The notes: generated from the sequence alone by a model not told the origin. Numbered from the stretch's first letter, positions 1 to 9,239 are shown. The stretch: DNA of 64,000 bases from Arctic95D-9 sp035967665 (GCA_035967665.1 JAYWLB010000044.1:62001-126000); one strand, 5' to 3'. Translations and numbers: made by a program.

Positions 1-548
1 ATTTTTTCCCGAAAGGGCGGATGGCCCGGTTTGATTGCGATGTCTCTGTCAGGGGACTCCTTGAAGAGAATGAGATTCAGAGTGTATTGATGAAGCTTGC
101 CCGGGAGAGTGGGGTTTCGATCTCTTCGGGGGCGGGTTTTGAGAAGGCGCTCCTGCGTAAAGTCTTGTTTGAAAATTCGTCGTTTCGTGAGAAGGTTGAA
201 GGCGAACTCCATCCTCGTGTTCTCTCCCATGCTGAAAAATTTGCTCAGGAGTTGGATGAAGGGATTCGGGTTCTGATTATTGAGGTTCCTCTACTTTTTG
301 AGGTCGAATTTCCGATTCGAAGAGATATGGTTCTTGTGGTTGCGGCTTCCGCTGGATCTCAAATGAGGCGACTTCTTGAGGATCGTCAATTACCTGAGGA
401 CCTCGCTGCCAATATTCTTAAATCACAGATGTCAGTGGACGCAAAAATGAGGCGCGCCGATGTCGTGGTTTGGAACGAGGGGAGCCTTGATTCGTTTGAT
501 GCTCAGATCGAGCACCTTGCTAATCGCTGTATTTCATTATTTAACTGA
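1..548 (+). CDS. coaE: Dephospho-CoA kinase, 5' end missing
   Basis: Catalyses the last step of coenzyme A synthesis, ATP-dependent phosphorylation of dephospho-CoA in the cytosol. The frame is open to the window edge, so the N-terminal P-loop lies outside; the visible part starts just after it. The ATG at 21 is internal. Family marks seen: the acidic substrate motif FDCDVSVR, a conserved HP pair (GELHPRV), the PLLFE motif and the C-terminal RR/AD/N pattern (MRRADVVVWNEG). The stop TGA directly abuts the rho ATG, so the two are co-transcribed and probably translationally coupled. About 182 codons are visible of a usual 200 or so. Confidence 0.9.
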   Translation, partial: FFPKGRMARFDCDVSVRGLLEENEIQSVLMKLARESGVSISSGAGFEKALLRKVLFENSSFREKVEGELHPRVLSHAEKFAQELDEGIRVLIIEVPLLFEVEFPIRRDMVLVVAASAGSQMRRLLEDRQLPEDLAANILKSQMSVDAKMRRADVVVWNEGSLDSFDAQIEHLANRCISLFN

Positions 549-1931
549 ATGACTGAAGATAAAACAACCGTCGACACTGAGATGACGCCTGAGAAGAAAG
601 AGGACGAAATTGAAGTTCCGAAAAGTCTCAATATTAATGAGTTTCAGGAACTCTCTTTGATCGATCTGCATAAGGCGGCTCAGGAGGCGAAGCTGCGTGT
701 CGCAGGGCTCCGTTCAAAGCACCAGATTGTTTTTGAGATTTTGAAGTTTTACGGGAGTCGTGGCACCGAGATGGTCGCTGAGGGATACCTTGATTTTTCC
801 GGCGATAACTTTGGCTTTCTGAGGTGGCCGGCTTTCAGTTTTGCTTCGAATGCGGATGATGTCTACGTGGCTGCGCAGCTCATTAAGAAATTTGATTTGC
901 AACCCGGGCACAAGATTAAGTGCCAGGTTAGAGCTCCTAAAGACAGGGAGAAGTTTTTATCGGCCGGGGATGTTCTCGAGATCGAAGGAGTTCCTGCTGA
1001 GGAGTGGAAGGCACCGGATGAGTTTGATCATCTCGTAGCGATGTTTCCTTCGGAGCGCTTGATTCTCGAATCTAATGAGAGTTCTTCCCCTTCGTCACGG
1101 GTGATCGATCTGATTGCTCCACTGGGCAAGGGACAGCGCGGTTTGATTGTTGCGCCCCCGCGCGGTGGAAAGACAATTCTCCTGAAGAATATCGCCGTCT
1201 CCGTTTATAAGAATAACCCCGAGGTGAAGCTGATCGTGATGCTTTTGGATGAGAGACCTGAAGAGGTCACTGATTTCAAAGAAACGGTGGATGCCGATGT
1301 TTTCAGTTCCACTTTTGATGAGTCATCGAGCCGTCATATTGAAGTGGCGGACATGGTCTTGAATCGGGCGAAGCGCCTTGTTGAAGAGGGGAAAGATGTG
1401 GTGGTGCTTCTCGATAGTTTGACCCGATTGGCGCGCGCTCATAACTCAACCGGCCAATCTGGCGGGGGAGGCGGTGGCGGGCGTCGTGGCGGAAAGCAAC
1501 GTCGAGGCGGAGGCGGGGGAGCCGTAGGAAGCGGCGGCATTTCGCCCAAGGCGCTGGAGCGTTCGAGACGGTTTTTCGGTGCCGCCCGCAACGTGGAAAA
1601 TGGCGGAAGTCTGACCATTCTTGCAACTTGTTTGATCGAGACTGACAGCCGCATGGATGACGTTATTTTTGAGGAATTTAAAGGAACCGGAAACATGGAG
1701 ATTACGCTTGATCGTGAGATGGCGGAGTCGCGGATCTTCCCGGCGATCCATTTACTCAAGAGCGGAACGAGAAAGGACGAATTGCTTTATCATCCTGAGG
1801 AGTATCAGCGTATTTCGAGTCTTCGAAAGCAAATGACGCAGAGACCGGCTGCAGAGTCGATGCAGGTTCTCCTGAAGTTGATCGGCTCGACAGGGTCCAA
1901 CGCGGAATTGCTTCTCAGAGGAATTCAATAA
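549..1931 (+). CDS. rho: Transcription termination factor Rho with a Gly/Arg-rich insertion
   Basis: Hexameric RNA helicase that terminates transcription. Rho_N helical region at about 30-73, cold-shock-type RNA-binding domain at about 77-150 with GDNFGFLR as RNP1, Walker A APPRGGKT at 202-209, Walker B VVVLLD at 284-289, and the conserved RFFGAARNVE and EEFKGTGNME segments. Where E. coli Rho has its short Q-loop region (VVPASGKVLTGG), this protein carries a longer tract rich in Gly and Arg at about 302-330, before ISPKALERSRRFFG. The length of 460 aa against about 420 is explained by this insertion and a charged N-terminus. Second gene of the coaE-rho-rnd operon, with zero spacing upstream and 9 nt downstream. 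Confidence 0.96.
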   Translation: MTEDKTTVDTEMTPEKKEDEIEVPKSLNINEFQELSLIDLHKAAQEAKLRVAGLRSKHQIVFEILKFYGSRGTEMVAEGYLDFSGDNFGFLRWPAFSFASNADDVYVAAQLIKKFDLQPGHKIKCQVRAPKDREKFLSAGDVLEIEGVPAEEWKAPDEFDHLVAMFPSERLILESNESSSPSSRVIDLIAPLGKGQRGLIVAPPRGGKTILLKNIAVSVYKNNPEVKLIVMLLDERPEEVTDFKETVDADVFSSTFDESSSRHIEVADMVLNRAKRLVEEGKDVVVLLDSLTRLARAHNSTGQSGGGGGGGRRGGKQRRGGGGGAVGSGGISPKALERSRRFFGAARNVENGGSLTILATCLIETDSRMDDVIFEEFKGTGNMEITLDREMAESRIFPAIHLLKSGTRKDELLYHPEEYQRISSLRKQMTQRPAAESMQVLLKLIGSTGSNAELLLRGIQ

Positions 1932-1940
1932 GTTCGTCCT

Positions 1941-3071
1941 ATGACGCCCGAACAGGTTGAATCGCAGTTTGGCTCCATTCCGGAGTGTTACATTGATTGT
2001 TTGGAAGATCTGGAGGCATTTATTGCCTCTGTTCCTTCAGATGAGACATACGCGGCCTGTTCGATCGACACTGAGGCTGACAGCATGCACTCGTATGAGA
2101 CGAAGCTGTGTCTCATCCAGTTTTCAATGCCGGGGCAGCTCGCCATTATTGACCCTCTGGCTCTCAGTAGAGAAGATCTCAATGTACTGATTGAGTTCGT
2201 AGATCGTTTTGAAATTGTATGGATGCATGGGGCGGACTACGACATTTCCCTGTTTAACGAGACCTTTGACTGGGTGCCCCGGAAGATTTGGGATACTCAG
2301 TTTGCGGCGCGATTTATCGGTAAGGAGAAATTCGGTCTCGCGAATCTGCTGGACGATGAATACGGGGTTGTGGTTTCAAAACAGTCGCAGAAGGCTGACT
2401 GGAGTCGGAGGCCTCTCAGTGAAAAGATGTTGGATTATGCCTACAACGATGTGAGGTATCTTCTGGATCTTGGAGCGAAGTATGTGGCGGAGCTGAAGGA
2501 AATTGGGCGCTTCGAATGGTTTTGTGAGACTTGTGATTTTGCCCGCAGTTCCGTCCTGAGTCGTACCGGCAAAGGTAAAGACGATGTTTGGCGAATCTCG
2601 GGTTGGGGAAAGCTTTCTTCGAAAGGGTTGCACTTTCTCCGTGCTCTCTGGCATTGGAGAGACAGTGAATGCAAGATTCTGGACCGCCCCGCATTTAAAT
2701 TTCTCGGCAATGCGGAGCTGCTGAAGATGGCCGAAGCTCTTGAAAATGGCAGAGAAGCGAAGCCGCCTCATTATATCAGATCGCAGCCGGCGGCCCGTCT
2801 CAGGGAGGCCATTGAGGTAGCCGCTCAAGTTGATCCTTCCGAGTATCCCGTAAAGCGGAAGAGAGGGAACGGGCTTCGTTTGGATATTGATGAAAAGCGG
2901 TTCGATACGCTTCGCGCTCACCGTAATAAGGTGGCGGCCGAGCTGAATGTTGAGCCGACTATGATCGCTACGAGAACGGTTCTCGAAAAGCTGGCTTCGA
3001 ATAATCTCGATGAAGCAACTCAGCTTGAGGGGATCATGTCCTGGCAGAAAGGATTGCTCGGGTTGGACTGA
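1941..3071 (+). CDS. rnd: Ribonuclease D
   Basis: 3'-5' exoribonuclease of the DEDD family, expected to trim tRNA and other structured RNA 3' ends. The catalytic acids are visible: D43 and E45 in SIDTEAD, D101 in GADYDISLF, and Y166/D170 in DYAYNDVRYL, the DEDDy pattern. Residues from about 220 on match the HRDC-type helical region. Its 376 aa is the usual family size. It follows rho after 9 nt and is the last gene of the coaE-rho-rnd operon; a strong hairpin terminator lies about 80 nt downstream. Confidence 0.92.
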   Translation: MTPEQVESQFGSIPECYIDCLEDLEAFIASVPSDETYAACSIDTEADSMHSYETKLCLIQFSMPGQLAIIDPLALSREDLNVLIEFVDRFEIVWMHGADYDISLFNETFDWVPRKIWDTQFAARFIGKEKFGLANLLDDEYGVVVSKQSQKADWSRRPLSEKMLDYAYNDVRYLLDLGAKYVAELKEIGRFEWFCETCDFARSSVLSRTGKGKDDVWRISGWGKLSSKGLHFLRALWHWRDSECKILDRPAFKFLGNAELLKMAEALENGREAKPPHYIRSQPAARLREAIEVAAQVDPSEYPVKRKRGNGLRLDIDEKRFDTLRAHRNKVAAELNVEPTMIATRTVLEKLASNNLDEATQLEGIMSWQKGLLGLD

Positions 3072-3150
3072 ATCTCCTTTGCGGATAATTGCATTGATCC
3101 AATGTGATTGCGTTCCGGGCCCTGTTCCCGCGTATTTCCGGGTAGCACGA

Positions 3151-3193
3151 AAAAAAGGCACCGTCCTGTTGAACAGGAATCGGTGCCTTTTTA
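3151..3193. terminator. Bidirectional Rho-independent terminator
   Basis: GGCACCG (3157-3163) pairs with CGGTGCC (3181-3187), with an inner TCCTG/CAGGA stem. A run of A precedes and a run of T follows, so it can end transcription of rnd (+) and of the convergent response regulator (-). Confidence 0.9.
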
Positions 3194-3217
3194 AGGTTAA
3201 GCAAGTTTAAGAGAGGA

Positions 3218-4591
3218 TTAGACTTTCATCAGTTTGTCTCTTTCGAGTTTGAGTCCCATTTTCCGATACAGGGTTGCGATGCTGACTCCCAACATGCTGG
3301 CGGTCTTTTCGCGTGAACCACCGTTGTAGTTCAATGTCTCGCGAATGAAGAGCTTCTCCTGCTTGCGGATGTAATCTTGAAGTGCGGTTCCGATGGGAAG
3401 GTGATGAGTGGTCTTCTCGTCATCGTCGGTGATCTCGACTTTCTGCGTGACTTTGGGCGGAAGGTCAACGGGGCGAATCCGTCCGTTCTCGGCAAACGCG
3501 CAGGCGCGCTCCATTGCGTTTTGAAGCTCACCCACGTTGCCGGGCCAGTTGTAGCCATCGAGGATGGTCTGCGCGTACTTGTCGATTTCCGGAGCTTTGC
3601 TTCCGGTTCTCTCTGAATACTGAGAGAGAAAGTGCTGTGCGAGCACGCTGATATCTTCGACACGGCTGCGCAATGGGGAAACGTCGATTGGAATTACCGA
3701 GATCTTGTAGAAGAGATCTTCACGAAAGTCTCCGCTCTCGATACAATCCTGAAGTGGTTTCGCGGACGAGGCAATGAAGCGAACGTTCATGCTTTCGGGG
3801 AGGTCGTTGACGATTCGGCGTGTGTTGATCTCTTCAAGGTAACTTTCAAGTTTCGACTGAAGTCTTACCGGCAACACGTGAATTTCTTCAAGGAGGACCG
3901 TTCCTCCGGCAGCGCGGGAAAAGATTGTCTCGCTCCGGCTGGTGCTCGATCCGAACAATTCGATTTCCAAAAGCTCTTCAGGAAGAGCGGAACACTGAAG
4001 CACTTTGAAAGGAGCGCTCTTGCGTTTGCTGGCGTTGTGGATCGAGCGGGCAACCATCTGTTTGCCTGATCCAAATTCGCCTTCAAGGAGAACGGGGGAG
4101 TCGTTGTCAGCGATTTTTTCAATCACTTCCTTAATTTTTGTGATCTTGCTGCTTTCACCGATCATGCCGCCGGATTCCAAAGCGATCGCAGATGACTTGA
4201 AGTCCCCACTGTCGCTCCGGGCGGGGGCGTCACGTTTCGTGAGTCCCAGATCAACGGTGCGTTGAAGGTCGGAAAGCTCGAATGGCTTTGTAAGGTAGTC
4301 AAAAGCGCCCAGTCGCATCGCCTCGACAGCAGATTCGATGCTGCCATTGCCGGTCACCATGACGATTTGAACATCGGGATGGTGCTCGCTGCTCTGCTTA
4401 ATGATGTCCAACCCGTTCATGTCTCCGATGAAGAGATCCACAATCATGAGATCTGGAGTGTTTGCCTCGAGGGAGGCAAGACCCTCGCGGCCTGTCTGAA
4501 CCGCAGTGACCTGGTGACCCTGCTGTTCACAGGATTTGGCCATGAGATTGAGGATCGCTGCCTCATCGTCGATAATTAGAATTTTTGCCAT
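3218..4591 (-). CDS. NtrC-family response regulator lacking the GAFTGA loop
   Basis: Two-component response regulator with three domains. The receiver at 1-120 has D8/D9, phospho-acceptor D52, T80 and K102. The AAA+ domain at about 143-325 has Walker A GEFGSGKQ (171-178) and the FREDLFYK arginine-finger region. A Fis-type DNA-binding helix-turn-helix is at about 408-450 (TASMLGVSIATLYRKMG). The sigma-54 contact loop is absent: ELFG (211-214) is followed by only about 15 residues before AAGGTVLLEEI, where classical members have ELFGxxxGAFTGA. The Walker B acid is E rather than D. It therefore probably does not open sigma-54 promoters in the usual way and may work as a repressor or with sigma-70. 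No histidine kinase is adjacent. Convergent with rnd. Confidence 0.88.
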   Translation of the reverse strand: MAKILIIDDEAAILNLMAKSCEQQGHQVTAVQTGREGLASLEANTPDLMIVDLFIGDMNGLDIIKQSSEHHPDVQIVMVTGNGSIESAVEAMRLGAFDYLTKPFELSDLQRTVDLGLTKRDAPARSDSGDFKSSAIALESGGMIGESSKITKIKEVIEKIADNDSPVLLEGEFGSGKQMVARSIHNASKRKSAPFKVLQCSALPEELLEIELFGSSTSRSETIFSRAAGGTVLLEEIHVLPVRLQSKLESYLEEINTRRIVNDLPESMNVRFIASSAKPLQDCIESGDFREDLFYKISVIPIDVSPLRSRVEDISVLAQHFLSQYSERTGSKAPEIDKYAQTILDGYNWPGNVGELQNAMERACAFAENGRIRPVDLPPKVTQKVEITDDDEKTTHHLPIGTALQDYIRKQEKLFIRETLNYNGGSREKTASMLGVSIATLYRKMGLKLERDKLMKV

Positions 4592-4863
4592 GAAGTGTTG
4601 GAGTTACTGAGTGGTATTTGAGCGGGCGCGTAATTGCTTAAGACTATCAAATACTACGGATATCTTAACTAAAGCAACAAAAAACTTCTCATATTTGCAA
4701 AAAACGATTCTCATTCCTGTTGGCGAGAGGCATAACCTGATTTTTTTAAGGCCTTTAGAACCCTGTCGTTGTGTTGAGTGCGAAAAAGAATTATCCTGTA
4801 TTCTAATCTTTTTCTAATAAGAGGAGCAGCGACTCGTTTTAAGCGGTGAACCTATTTTGTTCA

Positions 4864-5400
4864 ATGTCTGCTGTTCCCTGTCATATCATGGAAGTTTCGC
4901 CCCGCGAACTTGTAGAATCCGCCCAGGCGGATTTCGAAGGCCCTTTGACAGGGTACGCTGCCGGATTGTTGGGTGGTGACTGGGATCGTGCACGCGATGT
5001 CGTGCAGGATACGTTCATTAAACTGCACAAGCAGGATCCCGATGCCATTAAGGGCAAATTGAAGAGCTGGCTGTATACCGTCTGCCGCAACCGCTCGATC
5101 GATGTTCTCCGAAAAGAGAATCCGATGATCACTTCTGCGGGGGAGGCTTTTTCGAAGCTCGATGATTCGACGCCTGATCCTTCGGCGTCTATGCAGCAGA
5201 AAGAGCGACACGAGGAAGTAATTAAATTTCTCGATCGTTTGCCCGACAATCAACGTGAGGTGATCCGCCTCAAATTTCAGGGTGACCTGAGTTATAAAGA
5301 AATTTCCGACGTGACCGGATTGAGTGTCAGCAACGTCGGCTTTTTGATCCATACCGGAATTAAGCGCCTCCGATCGATGATGGGCGTAGATCTCGACTGA
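4864..5400 (+). CDS. ECF-type RNA polymerase sigma factor
   Basis: Sigma-70 family, extracytoplasmic-function class. Region 2 is visible as the segment around GDWDRARDVVQDTFIKLHK and KSWLYTVCRNRSIDVLRK; region 4 as LPDNQREVIRLKFQGDLSYK and the helix-turn-helix ISDVTGLSVSNVGFLIHTG. Three in-frame starts are possible (GTG 4846, ATG 4864, ATG 4888) and none has a convincing ribosome binding site; 4864 is a compromise. The next gene, 24 nt downstream, has the layout of a membrane anti-sigma partner. The 250 nt upstream are AT-rich and should contain promoters for this gene and the divergent regulator. Confidence 0.88.
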   Translation: MSAVPCHIMEVSPRELVESAQADFEGPLTGYAAGLLGGDWDRARDVVQDTFIKLHKQDPDAIKGKLKSWLYTVCRNRSIDVLRKENPMITSAGEAFSKLDDSTPDPSASMQQKERHEEVIKFLDRLPDNQREVIRLKFQGDLSYKEISDVTGLSVSNVGFLIHTGIKRLRSMMGVDLD

Positions 5401-5424
5401 TTTTTTACCTGCCTGAATACTGCC

Positions 5425-6441
5425 ATGAACCGTGAACCTGTAAATACTGACGATCCTCAGATGACCGCTTATGCGCTCGGCGAACTCTCCATTGCCGAGA
5501 GCGTTGAGTTTGAAGCCAAGTTGAAAGACTCTCCACTGGCAGCCCGTGAGCTTGCTGAAATGAATGCAGTGATGGGCCTTCTGACTAAGGGGCTGGCGGA
5601 AGAGTGGGAGAATGAGAGAGAAAACTCCGCGTTTGAAGTTGTTTCCAGTGCCGAGACCAATGTTGTCGTGCAAGGGAATTTCGGTCCCACTAAGAAAACC
5701 TTGTTCGCCGCCGCCGCGGCAGTTGCGATGATGGCTGTTGTGGGCAGTAGTTTTGTCAATTCGGGATCGGGTCTTGCTGACTCGTCCGGATCAACTACCG
5801 GAAAATTTGCGATGTCGGCAGCTTCGCAGGATTCGGTTGAGCCCGCGAATACGGTGGATCGTGGCACCGTCGCCAATGTGCCGCAGCTTTTCCTTGCCGA
5901 AGAAATGGACGACATTGGCGGTCTCCGGCTGGCAACGAAAGAGGACTCTTCAATCGATGCCACGTATATCGAGGCTTTCACTGCCGTTCCGGCCTCTTAT
6001 CAGGGCGGTGTTGAGAGAGATGTTCAGAATGCTTTGCTGAGCCGGGTTGATTCCTATCTTCCTCCTGTCGCTGATGATTCTCTCGATGCTGCAAAAATTG
6101 AGAACCGTCTCGGAGAGCGCGTTATTTCAAGCGAGGGAGACCAAAGTGTTGGTTCGCCTGTTTTCGTTCGGGGATTTGTCTCCATGGACGGCAGCGATTC
6201 ACAATTCGACAGCGGAGGTAAGACTCTCGTCGGTTTTAAACCCGTTTCTATCAGTGGTAATCCGGTTCAGTCCGGTGAGAGAGATCTCAGAATTCTTTCG
6301 GAACTCAGCGGAGTTCAGCGTGAACTCGAGCGTGTTGTTTCTGAAATGCCTGCAACTGAGGCTCGTCGTTCAGAGTTGATTCAAATTTTAAACCGGAATC
6401 GCGAGGCGATGTCAGATTTAAAGCGGGAATTCTCGCAGTAG
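5425..6441 (+). CDS. Membrane-anchored anti-sigma-like protein
   Basis: The N-terminal segment (DPQMTAYALGELSIAESVEF, about 10-29) has the short helical pattern common in anti-sigma factors of PVC bacteria but no zinc-binding HxxxCxxC. One membrane segment lies at about 92-110 (LFAAAAAVAMMAVVGSSF). The rest is predicted outside the membrane, ending in a charged helix (about 285-338) likely to form a coiled coil. The 24-nt spacing to the ECF sigma gene and the membrane topology suggest it sequesters that sigma factor. Family identity is not certain; the role is inferred from context. Confidence 0.6.
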   Translation: MNREPVNTDDPQMTAYALGELSIAESVEFEAKLKDSPLAARELAEMNAVMGLLTKGLAEEWENERENSAFEVVSSAETNVVVQGNFGPTKKTLFAAAAAVAMMAVVGSSFVNSGSGLADSSGSTTGKFAMSAASQDSVEPANTVDRGTVANVPQLFLAEEMDDIGGLRLATKEDSSIDATYIEAFTAVPASYQGGVERDVQNALLSRVDSYLPPVADDSLDAAKIENRLGERVISSEGDQSVGSPVFVRGFVSMDGSDSQFDSGGKTLVGFKPVSISGNPVQSGERDLRILSELSGVQRELERVVSEMPATEARRSELIQILNRNREAMSDLKREFSQ

Positions 6442-6496
6442 ATATTTTGTATTGTTTCCGACCGAGCTAGGATTGGTCGTGGAAGTAGACCTGAGA

Positions 6497-6530
6497 GCCG
6501 GGTGGTGAAAGCCACCCGGCTTCTTTTTTT
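6497..6530 (+). terminator. Rho-independent terminator
   Basis: Perfect 9-bp stem GCCGGGTGG/CCACCCGGC with a 6-nt loop followed by TTCTTTTTTT. It ends the sigma/anti-sigma operon. Confidence 0.92.
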
Positions 6531-6589
6531 CCCGGGTGGCGATTTGTGAGACCGTGAAACTTTTCTTTCGTAAGGGTTGAAATTTTGGA

Positions 6590-9238
6590 TTGTTTCGTGA
6601 AAATACGCCTTCCTGTCGTTCCGCCTCTTTGAAAACTTCCAAAGCAACATCGCGCTCCTCTGTGGAGGGCCAGTCCCGAACTGAATTCGGCCTGCTCGAA
6701 GAGATTGTGCTCTCTGAGGCTCCTTTCTGCGGCGAAATTTTTGCCCGGGACGTCCTTATTGCGGGACGTTGTCTCGTGGAAATCGGCGCGGTTCGTGTCG
6801 TCACGGCCAATGTTCAGGGCCGGTTTGCGGGGATCTTCGGTCAGGTCACTTTGGCTGATGAGGGTCGTGTTGCTGAAGTTAGCGTTGTGGTTCACCGGAC
6901 CGATGACGGATGGAAGGTGGACGGGCGCAGTGACTGCGATTCCACGCAGAATAATTCACACGTCGCCGCTCTGTTAATGGCGGCTATGTTAGAGGAGGGC
7001 GGATGTGAAGATCGACTTTTCGGTCTTGGCAATCAGGTGAGTTCGATGCGGTTGTTTTCCACCGACGTCCGGGCGGGGATTCTCAACTGGGATGATTCCG
7101 ATGCCAGAGCTGTTCTAGAAGCGATGCCTCTGGCGAGGCTGAGCGGTGTGAATCCCAAAGTGGAGACTCGACTCCGTGAGATGGGGTTGAAGCGTCTCGT
7201 CGAGCTTTATCCCTGGGATGAGATCGAAGCTGACTGCCGGCAGTGCTATGCTTATTCTGCGATTCGCAAGGGTATGCAGGAGGTTTTCTGGGCCGATTTT
7301 CTGACGAATCGGCGAAAGGAGTTGGAGAATTTGGGGTGTCATATCGAAGTCGATGAAAGTTTCGGGCTTCAGGTGATCGAGCCGATGAACTTCTACGGAG
7401 AGATCGATTCGGAGGATGATGACGTCGATTGGTTCAGCTTCGAATACGGTTTCGAGAATAAAGGGGACCGGGTCAATTTGCTTCCCTACATCGTTCGCTA
7501 TCTCGAAGGGAGGCCCTCGAGCGATTCGATGGCAAAGCTGGCCGAGAGTGGGGGAAACAGGAAAATCCCCATTCAATTGGGTGAGAAGGGGACCTATGCT
7601 GCTCTTTCCGCGAAGAAGTTGAAGACGATTCTCGAGATCATCTCAGAGTTGTTCGACAACCATGCTGTTTCCGAGGAGGGAAAGGTGAAACTTCACCACG
7701 TCCGTGCCGCGCAGTTGACTCGTTTGTCAGGAGATGATGCCCTCGTTGATCTCGCTCCCGAAGCTCTGAAGGCACGGGCGGAGGAATTGGAATTGTTGAA
7801 GCCGCAGACTCCGGCTGACGCGCCTGAGGGCTTTTTAGCTTCGCTGCGTCCGTATCAGCAGGATGGGTTTGAATGGCTGCAGTTTCTTCGGGAGCAGAAA
7901 CTCGGTGGGATCCTTGCTGATGACATGGGATTGGGGAAGACGATTCAGACTTTGTGTCATCTGCACTGTGAGAAGGCGAGCGGCCGGGCGGACCTTCCGA
8001 GTTTGATTCTGGCACCGAAGAGTGTTGTCCCGAATTGGGAGAAAGAGGTTAAAAAGTTTGCCCCTTCTCTCAAGGTGATTGCGCTTCAGGGGCCGAACCG
8101 GAAAAAGTATTACGACGTGCTCAAATACTGCGATCTGGTGGTTACCTCCTATCCGGTTCTTGCCAGGGACGCGGAAGAACTGCTCGCGCAACCGTTTCAC
8201 TATGTCGTCCTTGATGAGGCGCATACGATAAAAAACACGTCTTCGCAGGTGACCAAAGTCGCTTACCAGATTGATGCCCGTCATCGTCTTTGCCTTTCGG
8301 GAACACCGATCGAAAACAATCTGGGTGAGCTCTGGTCTCAGTTTCATTTCCTGATGCCCGGATTTCTGGGAACGGAGGAGAGTTTCAACCGCTGCTTCCG
8401 GATACCGATCGAAAACCAGCGGGATGAAGGTTTGCGGAAGCGCTTGTCTGAGCGCGTTGCCCCCTTGATGTTGCGACGGACGAAGACGCTGGTGGCCACT
8501 GATCTACCACAGAAAACGGAGATCGTGCGTACCGTGGAGCTGCTGCCCAAGCAGGTGGAGCTCTACGAGGCCGTCCGTGCAGCGGTAAGCCGCGAAGTGC
8601 ATGAAGAGATTACCCGGTTTGGTGTTGAGAAGAGCAAACTTCGCGTCCTCGATGCATTGCTGAAATTGCGCCAGGTTTGCAATCACCCGCAGCTCTTGAA
8701 CCTGCCGACCGCGCAGAAGGCAACGAACTCCGCCAAGATGGATCTTCTCATGGAGTGGCTTCCATCGATGGTAAAGGAAGGGCGTAGAATTCTCGTTTTC
8801 TCTCAGTTTACCGGAATGCTCTCCCTGATTGAGAAGGCGTTGAACAAGGAAAAAATTCGTTATCAAACTCTGACAGGTCAATCAAAGGACCGCGGACAAC
8901 TGTGTGATGATTTTCAGGCGGGAAAGGTGCCTGTCTTTCTGATCAGTCTGCGAGCCGGGGGCACGGGGTTGAATCTAACCCTTGCTGATACTGTAATTCA
9001 TTTTGATCCCTGGTGGAATCCGGCGCTTGAGGCTCAGGCGACCGACCGCGCCTATCGCATCGGCCAGAAAAATCCTGTATTCGTCTACAAGATGATCACT
9101 TCGGGGACGATCGAGGAAAAGATTCTCATGCTTCAGCAGAAGAAGCGGGCGCTCTTCGAGGGGATTCTCGACGGCACGCCGCAGAAACTTTCCTTCTCCG
9201 AAGATGAGCTGGAGGATCTTCTCGCTCCAATGAAGTAG
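6590..9238 (+). CDS. SNF2-family DEAD/DEAH-like helicase
   Basis: ATP-dependent DNA translocase of the SNF2/Rad54-like (RapA/HepA-related) group. Motif I DDMGLGKTIQT (about residues 444-454), DEAH box in VVLDEAHTIKN, motif III LSGTPIENNLGELWSQ, motif V around AGGTGLNL and motif VI DRAYRIGQ are all present, giving two complete RecA-like lobes. The roughly 400-residue N-terminus contains CDSTQNNSHVAALL (116-129), resembling a decayed SWIM zinc-binding element. The start is uncertain: the listed codon is TTG; a GTG at 6662 is the main alternative and no in-frame ATG occurs before about residue 130. Role in repair or transcription recycling is inferred. Convergent with the NlpC/P60 gene, 1 nt apart. 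Confidence 0.9.
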   Translation: MFRENTPSCRSASLKTSKATSRSSVEGQSRTEFGLLEEIVLSEAPFCGEIFARDVLIAGRCLVEIGAVRVVTANVQGRFAGIFGQVTLADEGRVAEVSVVVHRTDDGWKVDGRSDCDSTQNNSHVAALLMAAMLEEGGCEDRLFGLGNQVSSMRLFSTDVRAGILNWDDSDARAVLEAMPLARLSGVNPKVETRLREMGLKRLVELYPWDEIEADCRQCYAYSAIRKGMQEVFWADFLTNRRKELENLGCHIEVDESFGLQVIEPMNFYGEIDSEDDDVDWFSFEYGFENKGDRVNLLPYIVRYLEGRPSSDSMAKLAESGGNRKIPIQLGEKGTYAALSAKKLKTILEIISELFDNHAVSEEGKVKLHHVRAAQLTRLSGDDALVDLAPEALKARAEELELLKPQTPADAPEGFLASLRPYQQDGFEWLQFLREQKLGGILADDMGLGKTIQTLCHLHCEKASGRADLPSLILAPKSVVPNWEKEVKKFAPSLKVIALQGPNRKKYYDVLKYCDLVVTSYPVLARDAEELLAQPFHYVVLDEAHTIKNTSSQVTKVAYQIDARHRLCLSGTPIENNLGELWSQFHFLMPGFLGTEESFNRCFRIPIENQRDEGLRKRLSERVAPLMLRRTKTLVATDLPQKTEIVRTVELLPKQVELYEAVRAAVSREVHEEITRFGVEKSKLRVLDALLKLRQVCNHPQLLNLPTAQKATNSAKMDLLMEWLPSMVKEGRRILVFSQFTGMLSLIEKALNKEKIRYQTLTGQSKDRGQLCDDFQAGKVPVFLISLRAGGTGLNLTLADTVIHFDPWWNPALEAQATDRAYRIGQKNPVFVYKMITSGTIEEKILMLQQKKRALFEGILDGTPQKLSFSEDELEDLLAPMK

Positions 9239-9239
9239 A

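Noticed and set aside
1452..1538. Reading the Gly-rich tract of rho as a frameshift or sequencing artefact
   Set aside because: The frame is open and conserved Rho motifs resume in register on both sides.
4611..4817. 68-codon frame in the gap before the ECF sigma gene
   Set aside because: AT-rich promoter region; no ribosome binding site and no recognisable product.
4861..5673. 270-codon minus-strand frame across the ECF sigma gene
   Set aside because: Antisense to two well-supported genes; no family motifs; product rich in His and Arg as expected for a shadow frame.
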